Assembly (NCBI GenBank): GCA_007123985.1
Contig: SLGA01000269.1
Coordinates: 1 to 20,099, forward strand
DNA length: 20,099 bases
Source: Balneolaceae bacterium
GTDB lineage: Bacteria; Bacteroidota; Rhodothermia; Balneolales; Balneolaceae
Direction: 5' to 3'
Part shown: positions 1 through 7,799 of the stretch, piece by piece
Numbering within the stretch: the first letter of the stretch is position 1
Layout: every line of letters begins with the position of its first letter
Translations under genes and position numbers: made by a program
Notes under the pieces: generated by a model
The model's database searches: none
Seen by the model: only the letters and a program-made list of their open reading frames with translations
Told to the model about the DNA's origin: nothing

Positions 1-1765
1 ATGCAAATTGGAGCCGGTCACCCATATTTTTTTTTTTATGCAGGGAAATTCGCGGAATTTTCGTTCCACTCAAAGATTCTCTGTACAACTCATTTTTAAT
101 CTCTCTGCCCCTGATCTTAACGGTGAAATGATCTTGTCTGTATTTTTCGTATAGCTCATCCCAGCCGTCCAAAATTTTTGTTGGGAGCGGATCCAGTTTC
201 ACTGCCCAGTGATCTTCCATTTGATCGAGTCGTGAAAGAAGTTGTTCACTGTCATCTGGGTTCCAGTTTTTCAGCTGTTCGATTGTACCCCGAACCTGGT
301 CCAGTTTAGAAGCAATTTCTATCTGCTGTTCTGCCCACTGGTGATAATTCTGAATGGTTTCGGTAATTTCGGAGAGATATCGTTGCCGTCTTCCCGGGAT
401 TATTGCCTGAGCATGCAGGTTTTCAGCAGGCTCGGAATTTGAATAAAGCCTCGTTTGCCAGTTGAAGGGGAACATATTATTGATTCTGTGTACTATAGCT
501 GCAAACAGCCTGTGAACGCCCTCATCATTAAATTGTGCTGCTATGGTAGGGTACACCGGCATTTTTTCCGGTTTGATGTGCCAGTCTCCCCTGTTACGCT
601 GCATCTGTTTCCGTACATCGCGCAGTGCATCCAAAGATCCTTTTTTGTCGAATTTATTCAGCACAACCAGATCGGCCAGATCCAGCATGTTGATTTTCTC
701 AAGCTGTGTTGCTGCACCATATTCGTGCGTCATTACATAAATGGGTATATCACTCAGTTCCGTAATTTCAGACCCACTCTGCCCTATACCGCTGGTTTCA
801 ACAATAACGAGATCGAAGCCGGCAGCTTTACATACGGCAATTGCCCCTTTTGCTGCATCACTGATAGATTTATTGGATGCGCGGGTTGCCATACTTCGCA
901 TAAATACCCGATCTGTGTCGATGCTGTTCATGCGTATGCGGTCGCCAAGTAATGCTCCGCCGGTTCTAATCTTTGATGGATCGATAGAAATAACACCGAT
1001 ACTAAGATCTTTGAACTCCGTTAGAAATCTGCGAATAATTTCATCAGTCAGCGAACTTTTTCCGGCACCGCCTGTACCTGTTATTCCAAGAACCGGTATC
1101 TGTTTATTGTTATTCTCCACCGCTTCTCCATGAAGAATCAGCTGATTTCCATCGTAGGATGCAAGTTCACTAATACCGTTTTCAAGTGCTGTAATTGTTC
1201 GGGAAACAGCATTGATATCACCTTTGCGTATATTCAGGGGATCTTGCGGGGCAACGCTGGTTGTGTTGAAATCGCACTCTTCCATCATGAAATTAATCAT
1301 GCCTTGTAACCCCATGTTACTGCCGTCTTCAACCGAAAATATGCGTGTAACACCATAAGCGTGCAGTTCCCTTATCTCCCTTTCAACAATTACACCGCCA
1401 CCGCCGCCAAACACTTTAATATGCGGAGCGCCTTTTTCTTTCAGGAGATCAATCATGTATTTAAAATATTCCACATGCCCGCCCTGGTACGAACTAATTG
1501 CAATTCCCTGTGCATCTTCCTGGATGGCACAATTTACGATTTCATTTACAGAGCGATTATGCCCCAGGTGAATTACCTCGGCACCGGTTGCCTGCAAAAT
1601 GCGGCGCATGATGTTTATACTTGCATCATGCCCGTCGAAAAGACTTGCCGCGGTAACAAACCGGACTTTGTTTTTCGTGGAAATCTTCTCCTGCATGGAG
1701 TTTGTTGAGGATTTTTTCTTTCCTGTTGAGGTGTTTTTTTTATTGATTTTTGCTGCGTCTGACAT
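1..1765 (-). CDS. icmF: Fused isobutyryl-CoA mutase IcmF (5' part; runs off left edge)
   Basis: This is an adenosylcobalamin-dependent acyl-CoA mutase fused to its own G-protein chaperone; the family interconverts isobutyryl-CoA and n-butyryl-CoA (some members act on related acyl-CoAs). I translated 588 residues from the ATG at 1765. A Lys/Ser/Thr-rich leader (1-33) precedes a B12-binding domain (about 34-165) with D44-x-H46, His46 being the likely cobalt ligand, and a glycine run at 120-124. A MeaB-like GTPase follows, with Walker A GTGGAGKS (230-237), an ETSGIGQSG switch segment (323-331) and base-specificity NKFD (370-373). A helical linker comes next, and the first residues of the mutase substrate domain (SLSGTKIP, then GDRL) lie at the edge. 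Full-length IcmF is about 1,080-1,100 residues, so roughly half is present; the substrate-specificity residues are not visible. Met24 is an alternative start just before the B12 domain. No Shine-Dalgarno is visible. It is divergent from the FAD oxidoreductase gene. Confidence 0.93.
   Translation of the reverse strand, partial: MSDAAKINKKNTSTGKKKSSTNSMQEKISTKNKVRFVTAASLFDGHDASINIMRRILQATGAEVIHLGHNRSVNEIVNCAIQEDAQGIAISSYQGGHVEYFKYMIDLLKEKGAPHIKVFGGGGGVIVEREIRELHAYGVTRIFSVEDGSNMGLQGMINFMMEECDFNTTSVAPQDPLNIRKGDINAVSRTITALENGISELASYDGNQLILHGEAVENNNKQIPVLGITGTGGAGKSSLTDEIIRRFLTEFKDLSIGVISIDPSKIRTGGALLGDRIRMNSIDTDRVFMRSMATRASNKSISDAAKGAIAVCKAAGFDLVIVETSGIGQSGSEITELSDIPIYVMTHEYGAATQLEKINMLDLADLVVLNKFDKKGSLDALRDVRKQMQRNRGDWHIKPEKMPVYPTIAAQFNDEGVHRLFAAIVHRINNMFPFNWQTRLYSNSEPAENLHAQAIIPGRRQRYLSEITETIQNYHQWAEQQIEIASKLDQVRGTIEQLKNWNPDDSEQLLSRLDQMEDHWAVKLDPLPTKILDGWDELYEKYRQDHFTVKIRGREIKNELYRESLSGTKIPRISLHKKKNMGDRLQFA
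27..37 (+). repeat. 11-base homopolymer (T11; A11 in icmF sense)
   Basis: Eleven consecutive T on the plus strand read as A11 in the icmF message. It encodes the Lys-Lys-Lys-Asn stretch between SLSGTKIP and GDRL. The frame is intact on both sides, because conserved family residues flank it. Confidence 0.9.
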
Positions 1766-1791
1766 AAATAGTGTTTCGTGAAAATAAATTC

Positions 1792-1803
1792 GGAAGCGTT
1801 TCC
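1792..1803. promoter_or_regulatory. LacI/cre-like palindrome upstream of icmF
   Basis: The 12-mer GGAAGCGTTTCC is an imperfect palindrome centred on CG, with GGAA/TTCC arms. It lies 27-38 bases upstream of the icmF ATG. With its flanks it matches most positions of the general LacI-family/CcpA cre pattern. The 8-mer AAGCGTTT within it recurs at 1839-1846, 45 bp further upstream. An operator function is inference; no regulator gene is nearby. Confidence 0.3.
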
Positions 1804-2007
1804 AAGATAGTGATTTTGAGTGATAATAATGATTACTAAAGCGTTTGAACTGGTTTTGTTTACAACATTTTAATGTGAAGGCAACTGAGTATTGATTGCT
1901 GGGCACTCATCAAAAGAACCAAGAATTGCCGTTCAGAATTTCACCCGATCCTTCATGTTCATCGGTAGTTTGTGTACCTTTAGATTCAATTAAATCATCT
2001 CGTAAAA

Positions 2008-3447
2008 TTGAATAAAACCAGCTCAACATCATACGATGCAATTGTGGTAGGGTCTGGCCCTAACGGACTTGCTGCAGCAATCCGGTTGGCACAAAAAGGG
2101 CTGCACGTTAAGATTTTTGAAGCGTCCGATACTCCCGGCGGAGGAATGAGAACCAAAGAGTTGATGCGAACCGGATACTTACATGATATATGTTCAGCGG
2201 TACATCCGATGGGTATCTCGTCTCCATTCTTCAAAAATCTGCCCCTTGAGAAATTTGGGTTAAAATGGATCCATCCTGTTCATCCTGCAGCCCACCCTAT
2301 GGATAACGATCCTCCAGCCATACTTTACAATGATCTGCACGAAACAGCTTTTCATTTGAAACAGGATGAAAAAACATACAGAGACATTGTTGAACCAATT
2401 GCAGAAAACTGGAATGCACTCACGAACGATTTTTTGGGCCCGCTTCGTATTCCGGCGAATCCAGTCAAACTTGCAAAATTTGGGTTAAAGGGACTTCAAC
2501 CGGCATCGCTATTTCAAAAACGGTTCAAAACTGAAAGAGCAAAGGCACTTTTTGCAGGAATGGCTGCACATAGCCTGTTACCACTAAATTCTATGGCTAC
2601 AACAGCAATTGGGCTTGTATTTTTTGGTGCTGCACATACAAACGGATGGCCTGTTGCTGCGGGTGGCTCACAGTCTATAACAGATGCTTTAACAGGTTAT
2701 TTTAAATCGATGGGTGGTGAAATTGAGACCGGATTCAGGGTTGAAAACTTATCACAATTGCCAAAATCAAAAGCTATTCTTTTTGATCTTACACCTCGGC
2801 AGGTTGCACGTATTGCAGGCAACACATTTAGCCCCGGTTATAAGAAGAAGCTTCGAAAGTACAGGCTTGGTTCCGGTGTTTTTAAAATAGACTACATTCT
2901 AAAAGAACCCGTACCCTGGAAAGATGAAGAGTGCAAGCGCGCGGGCACTGTTCACCTTGGCGGTACATTTGGTGAGATTGCCGAATCTGAAAAATCAATG
3001 AGTGAAGGAAAACATCCTGAAAAACCTTTTGTTTTGGCAGCACAACAAAGCCTTTTCGATACCAAACGAACAACGGGAAAGGGGCAGATATTATGGGCAT
3101 ACTGTCATGTTCCGAATGGCTCAGCGAAAGATATGACCCATGAGATTGAAAATCAGATTGAACGCTTTGCACCCGGATTTCGCGATATAATTGATGAAAA
3201 ACGAACCATGAATTGCGCTGATTTCGAAACCTATAATGCTAACTACATCGGCGGTGACATCAACGGTGGCAGACAGGATATTCGGCAACTTTTTTCGCGC
3301 CCTGTGAACTTTATCAATCCCTACGCCACGCCGGTAAAGGGTATCTATTTTTGCTCATCCTCTACACCTCCGGGAGGAGGCGTTCACGGCATGTGTGGTT
3401 ACCATGCTGCAAATCTTGCATTAAAAAAAGAGTTCGGCTATAAATAA
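2008..3447 (+). CDS. FAD-dependent oxidoreductase, PYROXD2/phytoene-desaturase-like
   Basis: This 479-residue cytosolic flavoprotein belongs to the amine-oxidase/phytoene-desaturase-like superfamily. The N-terminus has the dinucleotide-binding fold: GSGPNG at 15-20, then Glu38 at the end of the second beta strand to bind the FAD ribose, then a PGGGMRT segment. The C-terminus carries the expected second FAD-contact motif (CSSSTPPGGGVHGMCGYHAA), typical of PYROXD2-like proteins. There is no signal peptide or membrane helix. The substrate cannot be read from the sequence, and no carotenoid genes are adjacent, so a phytoene-desaturase call would be unsafe. The start is TTG: an in-frame stop lies at 1981-1983 and no ATG occurs between it and the conserved beta-alpha-beta, so the TTG at 2008 is the best choice. 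It is divergent from icmF and is followed 94 bp later by the iron permease gene. Confidence 0.85.
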   Translation: MNKTSSTSYDAIVVGSGPNGLAAAIRLAQKGLHVKIFEASDTPGGGMRTKELMRTGYLHDICSAVHPMGISSPFFKNLPLEKFGLKWIHPVHPAAHPMDNDPPAILYNDLHETAFHLKQDEKTYRDIVEPIAENWNALTNDFLGPLRIPANPVKLAKFGLKGLQPASLFQKRFKTERAKALFAGMAAHSLLPLNSMATTAIGLVFFGAAHTNGWPVAAGGSQSITDALTGYFKSMGGEIETGFRVENLSQLPKSKAILFDLTPRQVARIAGNTFSPGYKKKLRKYRLGSGVFKIDYILKEPVPWKDEECKRAGTVHLGGTFGEIAESEKSMSEGKHPEKPFVLAAQQSLFDTKRTTGKGQILWAYCHVPNGSAKDMTHEIENQIERFAPGFRDIIDEKRTMNCADFETYNANYIGGDINGGRQDIRQLFSRPVNFINPYATPVKGIYFCSSSTPPGGGVHGMCGYHAANLALKKEFGYK

Positions 3448-3473
3448 GCTTTATGAGAACTTCACACCGAATC

Positions 3474-3521
3474 TTTACATCAGATACATACTGCTATTTA
3501 CATACCAATTCTTCATGTAAA
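3474..3521. promoter_or_regulatory. Repeated TTTACAT / ATGTAAA element before the iron permease
   Basis: TTTACAT occurs at 3474-3480 and 3497-3503, and its inverse ATGTAAA at 3515-3521. The last two form a perfect 7-bp inverted repeat with an 11-nt spacer. The cluster ends 20 bases before the permease ATG. It could be an operator or a 5' leader hairpin. It is unlikely to be a terminator, since no long T run follows directly. Confidence 0.3.
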
Positions 3522-3541
3522 AGCACTATTTTTGGGCATAA

Positions 3542-5242
3542 ATGATTCGAAATTTTCTTCAAATACCCAATTTCAAGTCGCTGAAATCTTCTGCTAAGTC
3601 AGCCCGGGCGGGTTCTGGTTGGTGGACATTTTTAACCATATCAGTAGCTCTGCTCGTAGGTGTTCCCGTATTTACTGTGGCTGCAAATCTATTTGTTCCG
3701 AGTGGTGATGTTTGGCAGCATCTTGCCTCAACCGTACTGCCCGATTATGTGAAAAATTCAATTATTTTGATGCTGGGAGTGGGAACAGGGGTATTTATTC
3801 TTGGGGTAGGAACTGCCTGGCTGGTTACTATGTGCCGTTTTCCGGGCAGCAGATGGTTCAACTGGATGCTCATACTCCCAATGGCCGTACCAGCTTATCT
3901 GATGGCATACACATATACCGACTTCCTTGCCTACACGGGACCACTCCAATCCATGCTTCGTGATATTACAGGGTGGGGCTTTGGTGATTACTGGTTCCCG
4001 AATGTGCGCTCAATTGGTGGTGCTATTCTCATGATGTCATTCGTATTTTTTCCGTATGTCTATCTGCTTACCCGTGCTGCTTTTCTTGAACAGTCGTCGT
4101 CGCTTCTGGAGGCAAGCCGAAGTCTTGGAGCCACTCCACTTCAAAGTTTTTATAAAATTGCACTTCCTCTGGCTCGCCCCTCCATTGCAGCGGGTATGGC
4201 CCTTGCTTTGATGGAAACACTGAATGACTTTGGTACCGTTGACTATTTTGGAGTTCAAACGTTTACTACAGGTATCTACAGAACATGGTTCGGGCTCGGA
4301 GAACGAGCAGCAGCGGCACAACTCGCAGGTTTTTTGCTGATTTTTATCCTGTTTCTGATTCTCCTTGAACGATGGAGCCGTAATAAAATGAGCATGAAAC
4401 AGAGCTCATCCGGCCGTTATAAATTTCTGCAGGTGTACAATCTTGAGGGATGGAAAAAATGGGCAAGTACAGTTTTCTGTTCGATACCTGTTCTTATTGG
4501 GTTTATTGTACCAACAGTTATTCTGATCGATATGATGATCGCAAACTTTGATGCAGCCGTTGACGCACGTTTTTTTCAATTTGGGCTGAATACGATCTTT
4601 GTTGCCTTAATTGCCGGTTTCATTGCACTTCTTGTTGCCCTGATTATGGCCTATGGCGTACGGCTAAATCCCAATTTCATTACAAAAGCATCTACCCGTA
4701 TCGGATCGATGGGTTACGCTATTCCGGGGTCTGTAATTGCAGTTGGCATCCTAATTCCTTTCGGATGGATGGATAACACAATTGACGGCTGGCTGCGAAG
4801 CACATTCGGGATATCATCGGGTCTCTTACTCAGCGGGACCATCTTTGCACTGATCTTTGCATACGTAGTACGATTTCTTGCCGTAGCTTTTAACACCGTT
4901 GAAGCGAGTCTCGGAAAAATCACACCCAGTATGGATGAAGCCGCTGAGGGTATGGGGTACAGTTTCGGAAAAACACTCGGTAAAGTTCACATTCCGATGA
5001 TGTCCGGCAGTTTGTTTGCGGCAATTATGCTTGTTATTGTTGATGTAATTAAGGAATTGCCGGCCACAATTATCGTACGGCCATTTAATTTCGATACATT
5101 AGCCGTTCAGGTTTACAGGCTTGCATCGGATGAGAGGCTCGCTGAATCATCGGGAGCAGCACTTGCAATTATACTCGTTGGACTTGTTCCGGTTTTCATA
5201 CTCAGTAAGTCGATAGCAAAAACCCGTAAGAATACGCAGTAA
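3542..5242 (+). CDS. futB: Ferric iron ABC transporter permease, two fused domains
   Basis: This 566-residue inner-membrane protein carries two tandem binding-protein-dependent transport permease domains and about 12 hydrophobic helices, the layout of FbpB/FutB/SfuB iron(III) permeases. Each half has its cytoplasmic EAA loop for docking the ATPase: EASRSLGATP at about 190-199 and DEAAEGMGYS at about 465-474. The first helix follows a 25-residue cytoplasmic tail. The length is slightly above the usual 500-550. It converges with a FutA-type ferric-binding lipoprotein gene 47 bp downstream, which supports iron(III) as substrate. No transporter ATPase (FutC/FbpC) is within the window, so it must be encoded elsewhere. 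No Shine-Dalgarno is seen. Other substrates of the same permease family, such as thiamine, cannot be excluded from this gene alone. Confidence 0.88.
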   Translation: MIRNFLQIPNFKSLKSSAKSARAGSGWWTFLTISVALLVGVPVFTVAANLFVPSGDVWQHLASTVLPDYVKNSIILMLGVGTGVFILGVGTAWLVTMCRFPGSRWFNWMLILPMAVPAYLMAYTYTDFLAYTGPLQSMLRDITGWGFGDYWFPNVRSIGGAILMMSFVFFPYVYLLTRAAFLEQSSSLLEASRSLGATPLQSFYKIALPLARPSIAAGMALALMETLNDFGTVDYFGVQTFTTGIYRTWFGLGERAAAAQLAGFLLIFILFLILLERWSRNKMSMKQSSSGRYKFLQVYNLEGWKKWASTVFCSIPVLIGFIVPTVILIDMMIANFDAAVDARFFQFGLNTIFVALIAGFIALLVALIMAYGVRLNPNFITKASTRIGSMGYAIPGSVIAVGILIPFGWMDNTIDGWLRSTFGISSGLLLSGTIFALIFAYVVRFLAVAFNTVEASLGKITPSMDEAAEGMGYSFGKTLGKVHIPMMSGSLFAAIMLVIVDVIKELPATIIVRPFNFDTLAVQVYRLASDERLAESSGAALAIILVGLVPVFILSKSIAKTRKNTQ

Positions 5243-5245
5243 ACC

Positions 5246-5267
5246 AGTGTCGGATTCGTGCGACTCT
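5246..5267. terminator. Weak hairpin between convergent iron permease and futA
   Basis: AGTGTCG (5246-5252) and CGACTCT (5261-5267) form a 7-bp stem with one T-T mismatch and an 8-nt loop, in the 47-bp gap between two converging genes. There is no T run on either side, so intrinsic termination is doubtful. Confidence 0.25.
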
Positions 5268-5289
5268 GCAAGCATGAAATAATTATCCT

Positions 5290-6303
5290 TTATCTCCAGC
5301 CAACCCTGTCCATCAAACGAATCGCAGTAGGGTTGTTAATTCCGTAAAAAGAGACATTTACTGCGTCGCTGTCATATGTACCAAAACTCCGCAGAGCTTC
5401 CGGAAGATCTATTCCGCTCAAGACAGGAAATTCGTTATTGCCAACAGCGAAAAGCAGCTGAGCATGTTCAGTTGCCAGGTATTCAAGAAATCGAACTGCA
5501 TTTTCACGGTTTGGTGAGTTTGCTGCAAGTCCCGCACCGCTGATATTCACATGGGTGCCCCCATAATCAGCCGAAGGAAAGTAGATGCCAACCTGCTCAG
5601 CAACTTCTCTGTCCTGTTCTGAATTTGACTGCATTAACCTTGCTAAATAGTAGTGATTTGCAAGGGCAACATCGCATAATCCTGCTGCAACAGCCTTTAT
5701 TTGGTCTGTGTCGCCACCTTGCGGCGGCCTCGCAAAGTTCTCAACCAGGCCACTCGCCCAGTTTTCTGTAGCTTCCTCACCGTGAACTTCTATCAGTGAT
5801 GCAACCAATGATTGATTGTAAATATTGTTTGAGGATCGTACACATAGCCGGCCGGCCCATTTATCTTCAGCCAATTGCCAATACCCCTCCAGTTCATCAG
5901 TTGTTACTGAATTTCTGTTATAGATAATTCCCCTTGTTCTCTCTGATAAACCTACCCAGTATCCCTCAGGATCGCGCATCTGCTCCGGAATCACTTCTTG
6001 CAAATATTCTGATTGATGAGACTGCAGAATATTGGCCTCTTTTGCACGCCACAGTCTGCCGGCATCAACAGTAATTACAATATCTGCAGGGCTGTTAATT
6101 CCTTCATTCCGAATACGTTCAATCAACTCATCACTGGAACCCTCTATCAAATTTATTTGAATGCCGGTTTCCTCTGTAAACCGATCATATAACTGTAAAT
6201 CAGTATCGTAGTGACGGGATGAGTAAATATTTATTTCATCTTTTTGAGCACATGAAGCTAAGAATAGAAGAACCAGAATTGCCAATAAGAGCTTTTGAAA
6301 CAT
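5290..6303 (-). CDS. futA: Ferric iron-binding lipoprotein, FutA type
   Basis: This is the substrate-binding component of an iron(III) ABC importer, 337 residues. Residues 1-17 are a lipoprotein signal with lipobox LASC; Cys18 would be lipidated. The mature protein follows the periplasmic binding protein fold. The five iron ligands known from cyanobacterial FutA1 can all be matched by motif and spacing: His31 and Tyr32 in YSSRHYDTD, Tyr162 in SSNNIYNQSL, and the pair Tyr218-Tyr219 in NHYYLARL. The Tyr32-Tyr162 and Tyr162-Tyr218 distances (130 and 56) equal those I recall for FutA1. The gene converges with the two-domain permease that is its probable partner. A Fur/PerR-like palindrome lies about 95 bp upstream of the start, so iron or peroxide control is plausible. 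No Shine-Dalgarno is visible. Confidence 0.92.
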   Translation of the reverse strand: MFQKLLLAILVLLFLASCAQKDEINIYSSRHYDTDLQLYDRFTEETGIQINLIEGSSDELIERIRNEGINSPADIVITVDAGRLWRAKEANILQSHQSEYLQEVIPEQMRDPEGYWVGLSERTRGIIYNRNSVTTDELEGYWQLAEDKWAGRLCVRSSNNIYNQSLVASLIEVHGEEATENWASGLVENFARPPQGGDTDQIKAVAAGLCDVALANHYYLARLMQSNSEQDREVAEQVGIYFPSADYGGTHVNISGAGLAANSPNRENAVRFLEYLATEHAQLLFAVGNNEFPVLSGIDLPEALRSFGTYDSDAVNVSFYGINNPTAIRLMDRVGWR

Positions 6304-6396
6304 TGATTTTTTGGTTTAGTAGTTTTTTTTCGGAGTGCGAAATAACTGCATATTGTTCGTTATCAATACGACAGATTCAGTACGTTGAATTATTTA

Positions 6397-6415
6397 ATTT
6401 AGAATAAATCTAAAT
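6397..6415. promoter_or_regulatory. Fur/PerR-like palindrome upstream of futA
   Basis: ATTTAGA (6397-6403) and TCTAAAT (6409-6415) form a perfect 7-bp inverted repeat separated by ATAAA. The core TTAGAATAAATCTAA is close to the 7-1-7 Fur/PerR-family pattern TTATAATNATTATAA, with 12 of 15 positions agreeing if N is counted. It lies 94-112 bases upstream of the futA ATG, in the 160-bp gap after the LKR-like gene. The regulator identity is inferred. Confidence 0.4.
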
Positions 6416-6463
6416 AAAGAAATCATCCGAATCAATCTCATACCTCTCTATTTATGAAATTTT

Positions 6464-7756
6464 CTATTTCAGATAATCAGCCAGATATTTATACCCGTTT
6501 GAAAGAGAGCCTCTATAAACAATAACTGCTCTTTTTATTTCATCGGGCAGATCAAGTTGGTCGAACGAAACGGAGAAATCAGCGTCAGCGATTGATTTCA
6601 TAAATGGTTTTAAAGCAGTACTAAAATGCTCAGATGCCTCTCGCGGCAATTCACTTGGTAAAATATCTACAGCCATCACAGCAATTCCTTTACCGTTAAA
6701 ACCCATTTTATAACCATCGGCAGATGGGTCATATATAAAAACAGGATCTTCAATCTCAGTTGATTTTTCGGTACACTCCACTGAACCGTGTACATCGCAG
6801 GTGATATCCCCAATTACTTTTAGATGGAGGTTATTTGATTTTTCCTGCTCAACCAGCCACTCCTTTTTAATCAATTTTGGATAGCGATCGTCCCAGTATA
6901 TTCCATTCACAAATACATTAATGTCAGGCAGAAGTTCTTCAATAGAGGATTCATACTGATCCGGATTGGTGATATAATCCATCAGATCAAACTTATCTCC
7001 TTCTTTATGGCTGAGATAATGCTCTGGAAGAATATTTACAATCATGACAGAACCTTCGGATGGATATTCTCTGCTCCTCAATTGCAAGGGAGTAATGGTT
7101 ACCCCATTAAGAAGCTGGGCAATTTCCAGTGCCCCTTGTGATACATTTCCATCACCTGAAATGGCAATAATCAATGGTTCCATTTCTTCCGGTAATCCGT
7201 TCTTTCTGATTTGTTCAGCAACGCGCCCAATTTCTGATTTGGCCTCTTCAAGAGAACTGTATTGAAAGGCTTGTTTGAGCTGAGAAAATGGATTTTCAAA
7301 ACCCAGAGTTTGATATCGTTTGCCAACAGCCCACAGTGTATTGATCATTCCGGCAAGGCCGGCGTATCGCCCAAAAAAGATCAGGCGGCGCCCATTGCTG
7401 TCCTCAATTTTTTCATAATCGATCAGCGTACTGCCGGATTTCATCAGAGATTTCAACATAGGCATATTGTAAGGCTGGCCTTTAATTACATGGGAAAAGA
7501 AAACATATACTTTCCCGGCCTGAAAGTAGTCTATTGGCATCTCTTTTACACCCAATATCACATTACAGTGATCCAGGGTTTCTGAAATTTTGGCACCGGC
7601 ATTTTCAAACTCTTCGTCGGTAAAGATTCGTTTTTCCGAGGCTTCTACTGATATTTCAATTCCTTGTTGAACAAGATTTATAATATCAGCCGGCACAAGA
7701 GGCGATCTGCGTTCGAGTTTGTATTTGTCTTCGTGACGAATTCCGATATTGCTCAT
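6464..7756 (-). CDS. Lysine-ketoglutarate reductase/saccharopine dehydrogenase-like protein
   Basis: This 430-residue protein resembles the LKR half of eukaryotic aminoadipate-semialdehyde synthase (AlaDH/PNT-like N-domain plus LOR/SDH conserved domain). LKR condenses lysine and 2-oxoglutarate to saccharopine with NADPH. Visible family blocks are RHEDKYKLERRSPLVP (7-22), FFSHVIKGQPYNMPML (86-101), TLIDYE followed by FGRYAGLAGM (110-137), a nucleotide-binding GDGNVSQGA (201-209) and, later, IGDITCDVHGSVE. The separate saccharopine dehydrogenase domain of the bifunctional enzyme is absent: the protein ends soon after the LOR/SDH block. It lies 43 bp downstream of the inositol-monophosphatase gene, in the same direction. 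The lysine-degradation role is inferred from family; prokaryotic members of this group are often uncharacterised, and alanine dehydrogenase-like activity is an alternative. Confidence 0.82.
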   Translation of the reverse strand: MSNIGIRHEDKYKLERRSPLVPADIINLVQQGIEISVEASEKRIFTDEEFENAGAKISETLDHCNVILGVKEMPIDYFQAGKVYVFFSHVIKGQPYNMPMLKSLMKSGSTLIDYEKIEDSNGRRLIFFGRYAGLAGMINTLWAVGKRYQTLGFENPFSQLKQAFQYSSLEEAKSEIGRVAEQIRKNGLPEEMEPLIIAISGDGNVSQGALEIAQLLNGVTITPLQLRSREYPSEGSVMIVNILPEHYLSHKEGDKFDLMDYITNPDQYESSIEELLPDINVFVNGIYWDDRYPKLIKKEWLVEQEKSNNLHLKVIGDITCDVHGSVECTEKSTEIEDPVFIYDPSADGYKMGFNGKGIAVMAVDILPSELPREASEHFSTALKPFMKSIADADFSVSFDQLDLPDEIKRAVIVYRGSLSNGYKYLADYLK

Positions 7757-7799
7757 AATTTCTGTACGTGCGATTCAATTCTTACTTCTATGTTCTTTC

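Noticed and set aside
242..952. Plus-strand open frames at the left end
   Set aside because: Cys/Phe-rich translations without family features, antisense to icmF.
741..1133. Plus-strand open frame of 130 codons
   Set aside because: It is antisense to the IcmF GTPase domain, whose minus-strand translation carries Walker A and NKFD motifs.
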